A DNA stretch of 13,252 nt from NCBI GenBank assembly GCA_040881785.1, contig JBBECO010000234.1, positions 1-13,252 on the forward strand, written 5' to 3'. The notes under the pieces are model-generated. The model did not search any database, was not told where the DNA came from, and saw only the letters and a list, made by a program, of their open reading frames with translations. The position numbers and the translations under genes were made by a program. The stretch is from JACDCA01 sp040881785 (GTDB taxonomy: Bacteria; Acidobacteriota; Vicinamibacteria; Vicinamibacterales; 2-12-FULL-66-21). Positions 7,851 through 13,252 of the stretch are shown one piece after another (positions within the stretch are counted from its first letter, which is position 1; each line of letters starts with the position of its first letter).

Positions 7851-8662
7851 ACATCCTGGTCGTCCTCGCCGTTGCCGTCGTATTCGCGGTCCTTCGCGTC
7901 CGCCGGGTCAATCTCCTGCTGTGGGCCGTGGCCTGGCTGGTCGGGAGCTACGTCCTCCTCCGGTTCGGATTCACGGCCCCGATTCCCGCCTCCGTGATTT
8001 CGCTCTACATGGGCATCATTGCGATCGCGATCCTGGCGTACGTCTCGTCGAGCGAGGAGCGCCGCGACGAGGTGTCCCGTCCGCTCGTCAGGGTGATGAC
8101 GGAGAAGCGGTACACGCCCCTGCTCGCCGCGGCCGTCATCGCCATCCCGGTGCTCGGGGCTGCGAATGTCTACGTCCGGATGAACGTCCCGCTCCAGCCT
8201 CCTTTCTTCCCGCGCACGGTCCATCCGGCATCGCCGTCCGAGATGACCGTGCACGACAAGAAGATCAATCTCGACACCGGAGAGAACCCGTTCCTGCCGC
8301 TCGAGAAGTCGAACCCGGACGAATACCGCAGGCGTGTCGAAAACGGCCGCCGGAGCTACTATCGCAACTGCGTGTTCTGCCACGGCGACACCATGGCGGG
8401 CAACGGCATGTTCGTGCACGGGCTCGACCCGATCCCGACCAACTTCGCCGACCAGGGCGCGATCGCGATGCTGCGCGACTCGTTTCTGCTCTGGCGGATC
8501 GCGAAGGGAGGTCCGGGGCTTCCCGAGGAAGGTGGCCCGTGGGACACGGCAATGCCCGCCTGGGAGAAATTCATGACGGAGGAGGAGATGTGGGAGACGA
8601 TCCTCTTCCTCTACGATTTCACGGGCCAGAGGCCTCGCGCCAGGGATGAGGGGCACGAATGA
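7847..8662 (+). CDS. Polytopic membrane protein with C-terminal cytochrome c domain
   Basis: The 271-residue protein has four predicted membrane segments (about 2-17, 21-41, 46-67 and 90-110), an Arg-rich short cytoplasmic loop between the third and fourth (69-89), and a periplasmic cytochrome c domain with CVFCH at 175-179 and a probable distal ligand Met236 in 'DTAMPAWEKFMTEEEMW'. The start is the ATG at 7847, which overlaps the previous stop as ATGA and follows GGGGG by about 5 nt. It is likely another membrane subunit of the same complex. The helices do not resemble NrfD (too few and no long family motifs), so it does not replace ActC in an obvious way. No specific family name is recognised. 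Confidence 0.82.
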   Translation: MNILVVLAVAVVFAVLRVRRVNLLLWAVAWLVGSYVLLRFGFTAPIPASVISLYMGIIAIAILAYVSSSEERRDEVSRPLVRVMTEKRYTPLLAAAVIAIPVLGAANVYVRMNVPLQPPFFPRTVHPASPSEMTVHDKKINLDTGENPFLPLEKSNPDEYRRRVENGRRSYYRNCVFCHGDTMAGNGMFVHGLDPIPTNFADQGAIAMLRDSFLLWRIAKGGPGLPEEGGPWDTAMPAWEKFMTEEEMWETILFLYDFTGQRPRARDEGHE

Positions 8663-10458
8663 CGGCCGTGGCGACGTCGCGTGTGTGTCTGACCTTCCTG
8701 ATGGCCTCGTTGTGCGCCGCGCTGACGGTCACGGTGCGCACGGCGGCTGTCGGCGCGCCATCGGCGCGCCCCGCCGGAGCGGAGCGGGGCGTAGGGGCCC
8801 CCGCGAGCGACGGCGATGGGGGGTCCGGCGGGGCGAAGCCCCCCGGTCAAGGTCAGGACGTCGGAACCGAGGCGCAGCGCGAGTCGGGGAAGCAGCTCTA
8901 CGCCAAGTATTGTGCCCAGTGTCACGGCGACAACGGTGACGGCGAAGGCTACGCCACCCCGCACCTGTTCCCCAAGCCGCGGGACTTCACGAAGGGCAAG
9001 TACAAAGTCCGCTCCACGCCCACGGGAGCCCTGCCGACCCATCAGGATCTGGTCAACATCATCAGGCGCGGCATGCCTTACACCTCGATGCCCGACTGGC
9101 CAGCCCTGTCGGACCAGGAAGTCTCGGATCTCGCGCACTTCATTACGACGTTTTCCCCCGACTTCTCGAGTGCCGAAAACGTCCCCGAGCCTGTACCGCT
9201 CCCGGGCGCGCCGAACGCGACGGATGAGTCGATCGAACAGGGAAAGACGCTCTACGTCGAGATGGGCTGCGTCAAGTGCCACGGCACGCTCGGAAGGGGC
9301 GACGGACCGTCGGCGGCAACGCTGGTGGACGACTGGGGGAACCTGATACGCCCGGCGAACCTCGCGCAGAGTTGGACCTTCCGGGGCGGGGCGTCGCGCG
9401 AGGATATCTTCCGGACGATGAGCACGGGGTTCAATGGCACGCCGATGCCGGGATTCGTGGACGCGATGACCCCAGAGCAGCGCTGGGCGATCACCGACTT
9501 CATCGTCTCTCTCTCGGGAGAGAAGGGGCCGGCGTATTCGAACCTCGTCGTCGCCAAATACGTTCAGGATCCGATCGACCTTGCCAAGGGGGCCGAGAGC
9601 TTCGCATCGGCGCCCGCGGGCCGCTTCCCGATCGTCGGGCAGATCATGGAGCCGGGGCGCGCGTTCCATCCACCCACGACCTCGGTCACCGTTCAGGCGA
9701 TCTACGACACCGAGTCGATCGCGCTGCTCGTGCGCTGGCACGACATGAGCGCGGAGAAGACCGGGACGAACGGGTTGTCGCTCCCCGTGCCTCCCGAGGA
9801 GGAGTCGTGGATCCCGACCGGCGCCGCCCTGCCCGCCGAAGAGGATCCCTTCGCCCCCGCGGCGGAGGCGCCAGTCGCTCAGGACCCGTTCGCCGACGTG
9901 GCCGCGGCGCCGGCAGGCCAGCCCCCCGAATTCTCTGACGCCGTCGCGATCCAGATTCCGTCGCAGGTGCCGGCCAGCGCCCGCAAGCCGTACTTCCTCT
10001 TCGGCGACGCCCAGAACGCCGTGGACCTCTGGTTCTTCGATCTGGCGCGCCCCGAGCCTCTCCAATTCACCGGCCGGGGCAGCGCGGACATCGCGGCCAA
10101 CGATACCGGGGATCTCACGGGTGTCGCGAGCTACGATCAGGGCGAATGGTCGGTCATCTTCAAGCGGCCCCTTCGGGCAACCTCGGGCGCCCCGTTCACG
10201 CCCGGGCAGTTCCTGCCGGTCGCCTTCTCGGTCTGGGACGGCCTTTCGCGCGAGCGCGGCAACCGGCGAGGCCTCACGACCTGGTATTCCATCTACGTCG
10301 AGCCGCAGGTGGTGCCATCGGCAGTCGGGCCGATGGTCCAGACCGCGCTCTTCCTTCTTGCCATTGAACTGGCCGTGATCGGTTGGGTCCGGTGGCGTTA
10401 CCGTGCTCGGACCCGTGAGGGACGCGGCGATCAGCGACAGCAGCCGGCCACGAACTGA
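8659..10458 (+). CDS. Diheme cytochrome c fused to an ethylbenzene-dehydrogenase-type heme b domain
   Basis: The 599-residue protein has a signal peptide (about 1-30), a low-complexity linker (31-72), two cytochrome c domains (CAQCH 85-89 with Met144; CVKCH 204-208 with Met263), an EB_dh-like domain (about 294-550) and a C-terminal membrane helix (559-577) followed by a basic tail. The EB_dh assignment rests on 'YDTESIALLVRWHD', 'DAVAIQIPSQVP', 'KPYFLFGDAQNAVDLWFFD' and 'GEWSVIFKRPL', the pattern of the gamma subunit of type II DMSO-reductase-family enzymes (EbdC, DdhC). In many relatives the 'PYF..GD' segment carries a Met; here it is Phe448, so heme b ligation is uncertain. A 13-residue tandem repeat interrupts the domain (396-421). 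ATGA overlap joins it to the upstream gene. It is probably the periplasmic output or input subunit of the complex. The linker contains palindromic repeat A. Confidence 0.82.
   Translation: MTAVATSRVCLTFLMASLCAALTVTVRTAAVGAPSARPAGAERGVGAPASDGDGGSGGAKPPGQGQDVGTEAQRESGKQLYAKYCAQCHGDNGDGEGYATPHLFPKPRDFTKGKYKVRSTPTGALPTHQDLVNIIRRGMPYTSMPDWPALSDQEVSDLAHFITTFSPDFSSAENVPEPVPLPGAPNATDESIEQGKTLYVEMGCVKCHGTLGRGDGPSAATLVDDWGNLIRPANLAQSWTFRGGASREDIFRTMSTGFNGTPMPGFVDAMTPEQRWAITDFIVSLSGEKGPAYSNLVVAKYVQDPIDLAKGAESFASAPAGRFPIVGQIMEPGRAFHPPTTSVTVQAIYDTESIALLVRWHDMSAEKTGTNGLSLPVPPEEESWIPTGAALPAEEDPFAPAAEAPVAQDPFADVAAAPAGQPPEFSDAVAIQIPSQVPASARKPYFLFGDAQNAVDLWFFDLARPEPLQFTGRGSADIAANDTGDLTGVASYDQGEWSVIFKRPLRATSGAPFTPGQFLPVAFSVWDGLSRERGNRRGLTTWYSIYVEPQVVPSAVGPMVQTALFLLAIELAVIGWVRWRYRARTREGRGDQRQQPATN
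8752..8791. repeat. Palindromic repeat A, copy 1, inside the EB_dh-cytochrome gene
   Basis: Two GGCGCGCC palindromes (8752-8759, 8763-8770) lead into a hairpin with arms CGCCCCGC (8767-8774) and GCGGGGCG (8784-8791) around a 9-nt loop. The 40 bp match 12081-12120 with two mismatches (positions 10 and 11 of the unit). It is translated in the same frame in both genes as ARPAGAERG. Confidence 0.8.
8825..8846. repeat. GC-rich hairpin beside repeat A
   Basis: GGGGC (8830-8834) and GCCCC (8838-8842) form a stem around GAA, flanked by CCGG on both sides. It lies in the same coding linker, 34 bp after repeat A, and reads as GGAKPPG. It resembles the other palindromes in style but has no second copy in this window. 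Confidence 0.45.
9844..9921 (+). repeat. 39-bp tandem duplication inside the EB_dh domain
   Basis: Two adjacent 39-bp units encode DPFAPAAEAPVAQ and DPFADVAAAPAGQ (residues 396-408 and 409-421). The DNA has diverged more than the protein pattern. The repeat sits in an Ala/Pro/acidic insertion between the strands ending near residue 378 and starting near 424 of the EB_dh-like domain. Confidence 0.6.
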
Positions 10459-10471
10459 ACCAGGGCCATCC

Positions 10472-10476
10472 GGAGG
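10472..10476 (+). promoter_or_regulatory. Strong Shine-Dalgarno that fixes the GTG start of the stress-protein gene
   Basis: GGAGG lies 5 nt before the GTG at 10482, within a 23-nt gap after the cytochrome stop. This is the first gene of the series with an independent full ribosome-binding site and no overlap. No terminator-like stem is present in the gap, so read-through from the operon is likely. Confidence 0.75.
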
Positions 10477-10481
10477 ATTCT

Positions 10482-12560
10482 GTGTACAAGAGCATCTACG
10501 TTCCGGTCGATAACTCGGACCACTCCAACCGCGCTGTCGCCTGCTCCCTCGAGCTGGGCAAGGCGTTCTCCGCGAAACTGGTCGGCTGCCACGTCTACGC
10601 GGCCAAGCTGCACGACTATCGCTTCCGGCAGATGGAGTACACCCTGCCCGAGGAATACATCGACGAGGTGGAGCTCGAGCGCCAGCGCAAGATCCACGAC
10701 AGCCTCATCACGATGGGCCTGAAGCTGATCTCCGACAGCTATCTCGATGGCATGTCGCGCCAGTGCAGGGAGTCGGGCCTCGAGTTCGAGCCGCGGATGA
10801 TGGACGGCAAGCATCACGCCGAGATCCTCAAGGACCTGGACGGCTCGGCGTACGATCTGGTCGTGATGGGCGCGTTGGGCATCGGGCGTGCCCGCGACAG
10901 CGTCATCGGCTCGGTCTGCGAACGTGTCGCCCGGCAGGCCGACCGGGACGTCTGGGTGGTCAAGCACGTGCCGGAACCGGGCGAAGCCGAACGCGACACG
11001 ATCCTGGTCGGGGTTGACGGAAGCCCCCAGTCGTTCGGCGCCCTGATGACCGCCATCGACCTGGCCGGCGCGTTCGGCAAGAAAGTCGAGGCGATCTCCG
11101 TCTACGACCCCTACCTCCACTACTCGGTCTTCAACGGCATCGTCAACGTCCTCACCGAGCAGGCCGCGAAGGTCTTCCGCTTCGAGGAGCAGAATCAGCT
11201 CCACGAGGAGATCATCGACACCGGGCTCGCCCAGATCTACCAGTCGCATCTCGAGGTGGGCGAGCGGATGGCGAGCGAGGCGGGCGTCGAGATCAAGAAG
11301 ACGCTCCTCGACGGCAAGCCGTTCCAGAAGATCCTCGACTACGCGCGCAAGACGAATCCCTGGCTTCTCGTTTTGGGACGGATCGGTGTCCACAGTTCGA
11401 AGGACGAGAAGGCGCTGGGCAGCAACGTGGAGAACATTCTTCGCGGCGCGCCGTGCGACGTCCTGCTCTCCACGCGCCTCGAGGTGCCGCGGCTCGACGT
11501 GCGCGCCGAGGAGACCGTTCGCTGGACCCCCGAAGCCGAGGAGCGGATGACGCGCGTGCCCGAGCAGGTCAAGGGCATCGCCCGCACCGGCGTCCTGCGC
11601 CTGGCGCTCGAGAAGGGGCATTCGGTGGTCACGAGCGCGGTGATCGACGAAGCCATGGATCGATTCATGCCGAAGGGCGCTTCGCGCGCGACCAAGGCGC
11701 TGGCCGAAGCGGTGGCGCTCGAGCGGGCGGCCTCCGGCCCCATTTCGATGTGCCGGTCGTGCGGCGTCACCGCCACGCAGAGCGGCGCCGTGAAGTGCAC
11801 CGTCTGCGGCGCGACCGATTTCGAGGTGATCTCGCGGGAGATGATCGAGCGGATCGCCGAGGTCGAGGGAGGTCTCGAGGAGGAGACCACCTACGACGGG
11901 CGCAAGCTGCGCTGGACGGAGGATGCCAGAAAAGGCCTCTGGACCATGAAGAACGCCTACATGCGCCGCCGCGTCAAGGCGCGTGTCGAAAAGAGCGCGC
12001 GCATGAAGCGGCTCGACGCCATCACTCTCGATTTCGCCCGGCAGGTGATCGAGGAGGAAACTGGCGCGCCGCTGGAGATAGGCGCGCCAGAGGCGCGCCC
12101 CGCCGGAGCGGAGCGGGGCGCAGTTGCCACGGGTAGGCCCGACCTTCAGGTCGGGCGTGACGCCGGCGCATCAATCGAACAGAAGCTCGTCGCCCGGGAC
12201 GACCGCAAGAACCCGTTGATCTCGGCGCTCGACTGGACCGACGACGCGGTGCAGCGGATCTTCCGGGTCCCTGCCGGCTTCATGCGGGGCAAGACGCAGG
12301 AGCGGATCGAGGAGCTCGCGCGGGAACGCGCCGTGACAGCGATCGACCTGGCGCTCGTCGAGGAGGGCATCGAGCTTGGCAAGCGGATGATGACGGAGAT
12401 GATCGCGACCTACACGAACAACCCTGTCGTCGCCGCAACCGTGCGTGAGTCGGCCGCCACGGCATCCGCGCCTCGAAACGAAGCGACTTCGGTGGCCGAT
12501 CAGGAGGTCCCGGGGCGTAGCTACCTCAATGAGGTGAGACCTCCTGCGGCGCGTAATTGA
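10482..12560 (+). CDS. Tandem universal stress protein with three PCP_red-like modules and a zinc ribbon
   Basis: The 692-residue soluble protein starts with two Usp domains (about 1-162 and 171-331). The first has the ATP-binding pattern G-x2-G-x9-G-S (G130, G133, G143, S144); the second is one residue longer (G299, G302, G313, S314). Three modules of about 50 residues then begin with a W-T-x-x-A signature at 348, 478 and 585 ('RWTPEAEERMTRVP', 'RWTEDARKGLWTMK', 'DWTDDAVQRIFRVP'), resembling the PCP_red domain found at the C-terminus of protochlorophyllide reductase subunit B. A rubredoxin-like or zinc ribbon knuckle (C424, C427, C439, C442) lies between modules one and two. Linker 530-565 is built from palindromic repeats A and B. 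The function is unknown; position behind a redox operon suggests a nucleotide- or redox-responsive partner. No chlorophyll genes are visible. Confidence 0.82.
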   Translation: MYKSIYVPVDNSDHSNRAVACSLELGKAFSAKLVGCHVYAAKLHDYRFRQMEYTLPEEYIDEVELERQRKIHDSLITMGLKLISDSYLDGMSRQCRESGLEFEPRMMDGKHHAEILKDLDGSAYDLVVMGALGIGRARDSVIGSVCERVARQADRDVWVVKHVPEPGEAERDTILVGVDGSPQSFGALMTAIDLAGAFGKKVEAISVYDPYLHYSVFNGIVNVLTEQAAKVFRFEEQNQLHEEIIDTGLAQIYQSHLEVGERMASEAGVEIKKTLLDGKPFQKILDYARKTNPWLLVLGRIGVHSSKDEKALGSNVENILRGAPCDVLLSTRLEVPRLDVRAEETVRWTPEAEERMTRVPEQVKGIARTGVLRLALEKGHSVVTSAVIDEAMDRFMPKGASRATKALAEAVALERAASGPISMCRSCGVTATQSGAVKCTVCGATDFEVISREMIERIAEVEGGLEEETTYDGRKLRWTEDARKGLWTMKNAYMRRRVKARVEKSARMKRLDAITLDFARQVIEEETGAPLEIGAPEARPAGAERGAVATGRPDLQVGRDAGASIEQKLVARDDRKNPLISALDWTDDAVQRIFRVPAGFMRGKTQERIEELARERAVTAIDLALVEEGIELGKRMMTEMIATYTNNPVVAATVRESAATASAPRNEATSVADQEVPGRSYLNEVRPPAARN
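12081..12120. repeat. Palindromic repeat A, copy 2, inside the stress-protein gene
   Basis: GGCGCGCC occurs at 12081-12088 and 12092-12099 (and once more just outside at 12063-12070), followed by the hairpin CGCCCCGC (12096-12103) and GCGGGGCG (12113-12120). It matches 8752-8791 with two mismatches and has the same orientation and reading frame (ARPAGAERG). Confidence 0.8.
12133..12157. repeat. Palindromic repeat B, copy 2, inside the stress-protein gene
   Basis: The core GCCCGACCTTCAGGTCGGGC (12137-12156) is a hairpin with 9-bp arms. All 25 bp match 3421-3445 exactly in reverse complement. It is translated as GRPDLQVGR, close to the PDLKVG made by the opposite strand of copy 1, because the palindrome encodes nearly the same peptide both ways. 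Confidence 0.8.
12501..12546. repeat. Nested palindrome at the 3' end of the stress-protein gene
   Basis: Outer arms CAGGAGGTC (12501-12509) and GACCTCCTG (12538-12546) pair perfectly over 9 bp. Inside lies a second stem ACCTC (12523-12527) and GAGGT (12531-12535) around AAT. The element encodes the last residues before the stop at 12558-12560. There is no T-run, so it is not a classical intrinsic terminator; it could still protect the mRNA 3' end or belong to the same palindrome family style. Confidence 0.5.
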
Positions 12561-12587
12561 TTCGGAAGCCGTCCTCAGCACGGGTCG

Positions 12588-12609
12588 CAACGTCCGCGAT
12601 CCGACGTTG
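12588..12609. promoter_or_regulatory. Probable operator of the toxin-antitoxin pair
   Basis: CAACGTC (12588-12594) and GACGTTG (12603-12609) form a perfect 7-bp inverted repeat with an 8-nt spacer. The right arm overlaps the first bases of the -35 box at 12607. Binding there would block the promoter, as expected for autorepression by an antitoxin with a ribbon-helix-helix fold. Confidence 0.5.
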
Positions 12610-12634
12610 ACTTGTAGGCGCGCTTCGGTACACT
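12607..12634 (+). promoter_or_regulatory. Sigma70-like promoter of the toxin-antitoxin pair
   Basis: TTGACT (12607-12612, 5/6) and TACACT (12629-12634, 4/6) are spaced by 16 bp. The expected transcription start falls at about 12641-12642, on or next to the antitoxin ATG at 12642. There is no room for a Shine-Dalgarno in such a transcript, so a leaderless mRNA is predicted. Confidence 0.55.
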
Positions 12635-12641
12635 CGCTCCT

Positions 12642-12881
12642 ATGGAAGTCGCCCTGTCGCCCGATCTTGAAGCGAAGCTCGCCCGTATGGCTCGCGAGCG
12701 TGGTACGGACGCGCCGGCGTTAGCCCGCGAAGCAATCGAGCGGCTGGTCGACTACGACGACTGGTTCGTGCAGGAGGTCGAGAAGGGCCTGGCCCAGATA
12801 GAGCGCGGGGAGAGCCTGAGTCACGACGAGGTCGGTGCACGCGTTCAACAGCGCCTCGAGAAGATCACCCCGCGTCGGTGA
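12642..12881 (+). CDS. ParD/CopG-type antitoxin
   Basis: The 79-residue protein begins with strand-like 'MEVALSPDLEAKLARMARER' and then 'GTDAPALAREAIERLVDYDD', the short ribbon-helix-helix layout of CopG/ParD antitoxins that also bind DNA. The second half 'FVQEVEKGLAQIERGE' and 'LSHDEVGARVQQRLEK' is the usual toxin-wrapping part of antitoxins paired with ParE/RelE toxins. The next gene, overlapping the stop, encodes such a toxin. The protein should neutralise it and repress the shared promoter through the inverted repeat at 12588-12609. No ribosome-binding site is visible before the ATG, in line with a leaderless transcript. Confidence 0.85.
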   Translation: MEVALSPDLEAKLARMARERGTDAPALAREAIERLVDYDDWFVQEVEKGLAQIERGESLSHDEVGARVQQRLEKITPRR

Positions 12882-13156
12882 TGCAGCTTCGCTGGACCCG
12901 AGAAGCAGCGGACGATCTCGAGCACATCGCGGACTATCTTCTAACCCACACGCCAGATCGAGCGAACGAATTGGTGCGCACGGTGTATGACGCACCATCG
13001 GCTCTGCTCACATTTCCGAACCGAGGCCGACCAGGCAAGAAGGAAGGCACGCGGGAGCTCGTCCTCACTCGACTACCGTACATCGTCGTCTACAAGGTCG
13101 CGGACGATGTGATCTTTGTCGTGCGCATTCTCCATGGTGCCCAGAAGTGGCCGTGA
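12881..13156 (+). CDS. RelE/ParE-superfamily toxin
   Basis: The 91-residue protein has the compact RelE/ParE layout: 'MQLRWTREAADDLEHIADYL' at the N-terminus (strand then helix), 'FPNRGRPGKKEGTRELVL' in the middle and 'LPYIVVYKVADDVIFVVRIL' followed by 'HGAQKWP' at the end, a typical ParE C-terminus. Members inhibit DNA gyrase (ParE) or cleave ribosome-bound mRNA (RelE); the ParE-like ending favours the former, though sequence alone does not settle it. The ATG at 12881 overlaps the antitoxin stop as TGATG; a GTG one codon earlier (12878) is an alternative start. Full length and intact. Confidence 0.85.
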   Translation: MQLRWTREAADDLEHIADYLLTHTPDRANELVRTVYDAPSALLTFPNRGRPGKKEGTRELVLTRLPYIVVYKVADDVIFVVRILHGAQKWP

Positions 13157-13160
13157 CACG

Positions 13161-13252
13161 ATGAGTGCGTATCGCTTCTGCCGGTCAGACGACATCGGGC
13201 TGCTCGTCGACGCGCTGAATCGCTGCTGGTCGCCGTACTTTCCGGACGAGCC
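13161..13252 (+). CDS. Probable GNAT-family N-acetyltransferase (5' end only)
   Basis: An ATG at 13161, 4 nt after the toxin stop, opens a frame that runs off the right edge after 30 full codons. 'YRFCRSDDIGLLVDALNRCW' followed by 'SPYFPDE' resembles the N-terminus of GNAT acetyltransferases, where a first strand carries R..DD and the first helix follows. The acetyl-CoA motif would lie outside the window, so this rests on the start alone. No clear ribosome-binding site is seen. Confidence 0.45.
   Translation, partial: MSAYRFCRSDDIGLLVDALNRCWSPYFPDE

Noticed and set aside
8611..10065. 484-codon minus-strand frame opposite the EB_dh cytochrome
   Set aside because: Antisense to two heme motifs and the EB_dh domain; no start site signal or family match.
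10431..11621. 396-codon minus-strand frame opposite the Usp domains
   Set aside because: Antisense to two clear Usp domains; shadow composition.
8752..12120. CRISPR array or insertion sequence explaining the repeats
   Set aside because: Copies are too few, unevenly spaced and inside unrelated genes; no transposase or cas gene is present.

Overview
The window is high-GC bacterial chromosome. Protein style (an alternative-complex-III-type ActB with a TAT signal, many small membrane cytochromes c) and short GC-rich palindromes scattered inside genes look most like Acidobacteriota (Vicinamibacteria-like). This is an impression from pattern recognition, not a placement; other soil lineages rich in cytochromes remain possible.

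Layout. (1) Positions 1-815, minus strand: the N-terminal 271 residues of a two-domain protein (YflT-like plus SnoaL/NTF2-like), cut by the window edge. (2) Positions 816-1131: a 316-bp divergent control region with two back-to-back sigma70-like promoters, an inverted repeat over one -35 box, and a strong hairpin that covers the ribosome-binding site of the rightward operon. (3) Positions 1132-10458, plus strand: seven redox genes in one tightly coupled operon, every junction a 4-nt GTGA or ATGA overlap: pentaheme cytochrome (ActA-like), ActB-like molybdopterin/iron-sulfur protein, ActE-like lipoprotein cytochrome c, CydA-like polytopic membrane protein, membrane-anchored cytochrome c, four-helix membrane cytochrome c, and a diheme cytochrome c fused to an ethylbenzene-dehydrogenase-type heme b domain. 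(4) Positions 10482-12560: a tandem universal stress protein with three PCP_red-like modules and a zinc-ribbon, 23 nt behind the operon. (5) Positions 12588-13156: a ParD/ParE-type toxin-antitoxin pair with its own promoter and a probable operator. (6) Positions 13161-13252: the start of a probable GNAT acetyltransferase, cut by the window edge.

How it works together. ActA, ActB and ActE are peripheral subunits of alternative complex III, a quinol:electron-acceptor oxidoreductase. The integral quinone-binding NrfD-type subunits (ActC, ActF) and ActD are absent from the operon. In their place sits a CydA-like protein without CydB. By hand alignment it keeps the H19, H186 and E107 equivalents of E. 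coli CydA but seems to have lost the E99 and E445 equivalents. The simplest reading is a hybrid membrane complex in which a bd-type quinone module feeds an ACIII-type iron-sulfur and heme wire. Ten CxxCH c-heme sites are encoded in all, plus b hemes. Direction of electron flow and the terminal partner cannot be read from the sequence.

A second theme is short palindromic repeats inserted in frame inside coding sequences. Two families are shared between the ActB, EB_dh-cytochrome and stress-protein genes, always in linkers. No tRNA, rRNA, CRISPR, transposase or insertion sequence was seen.
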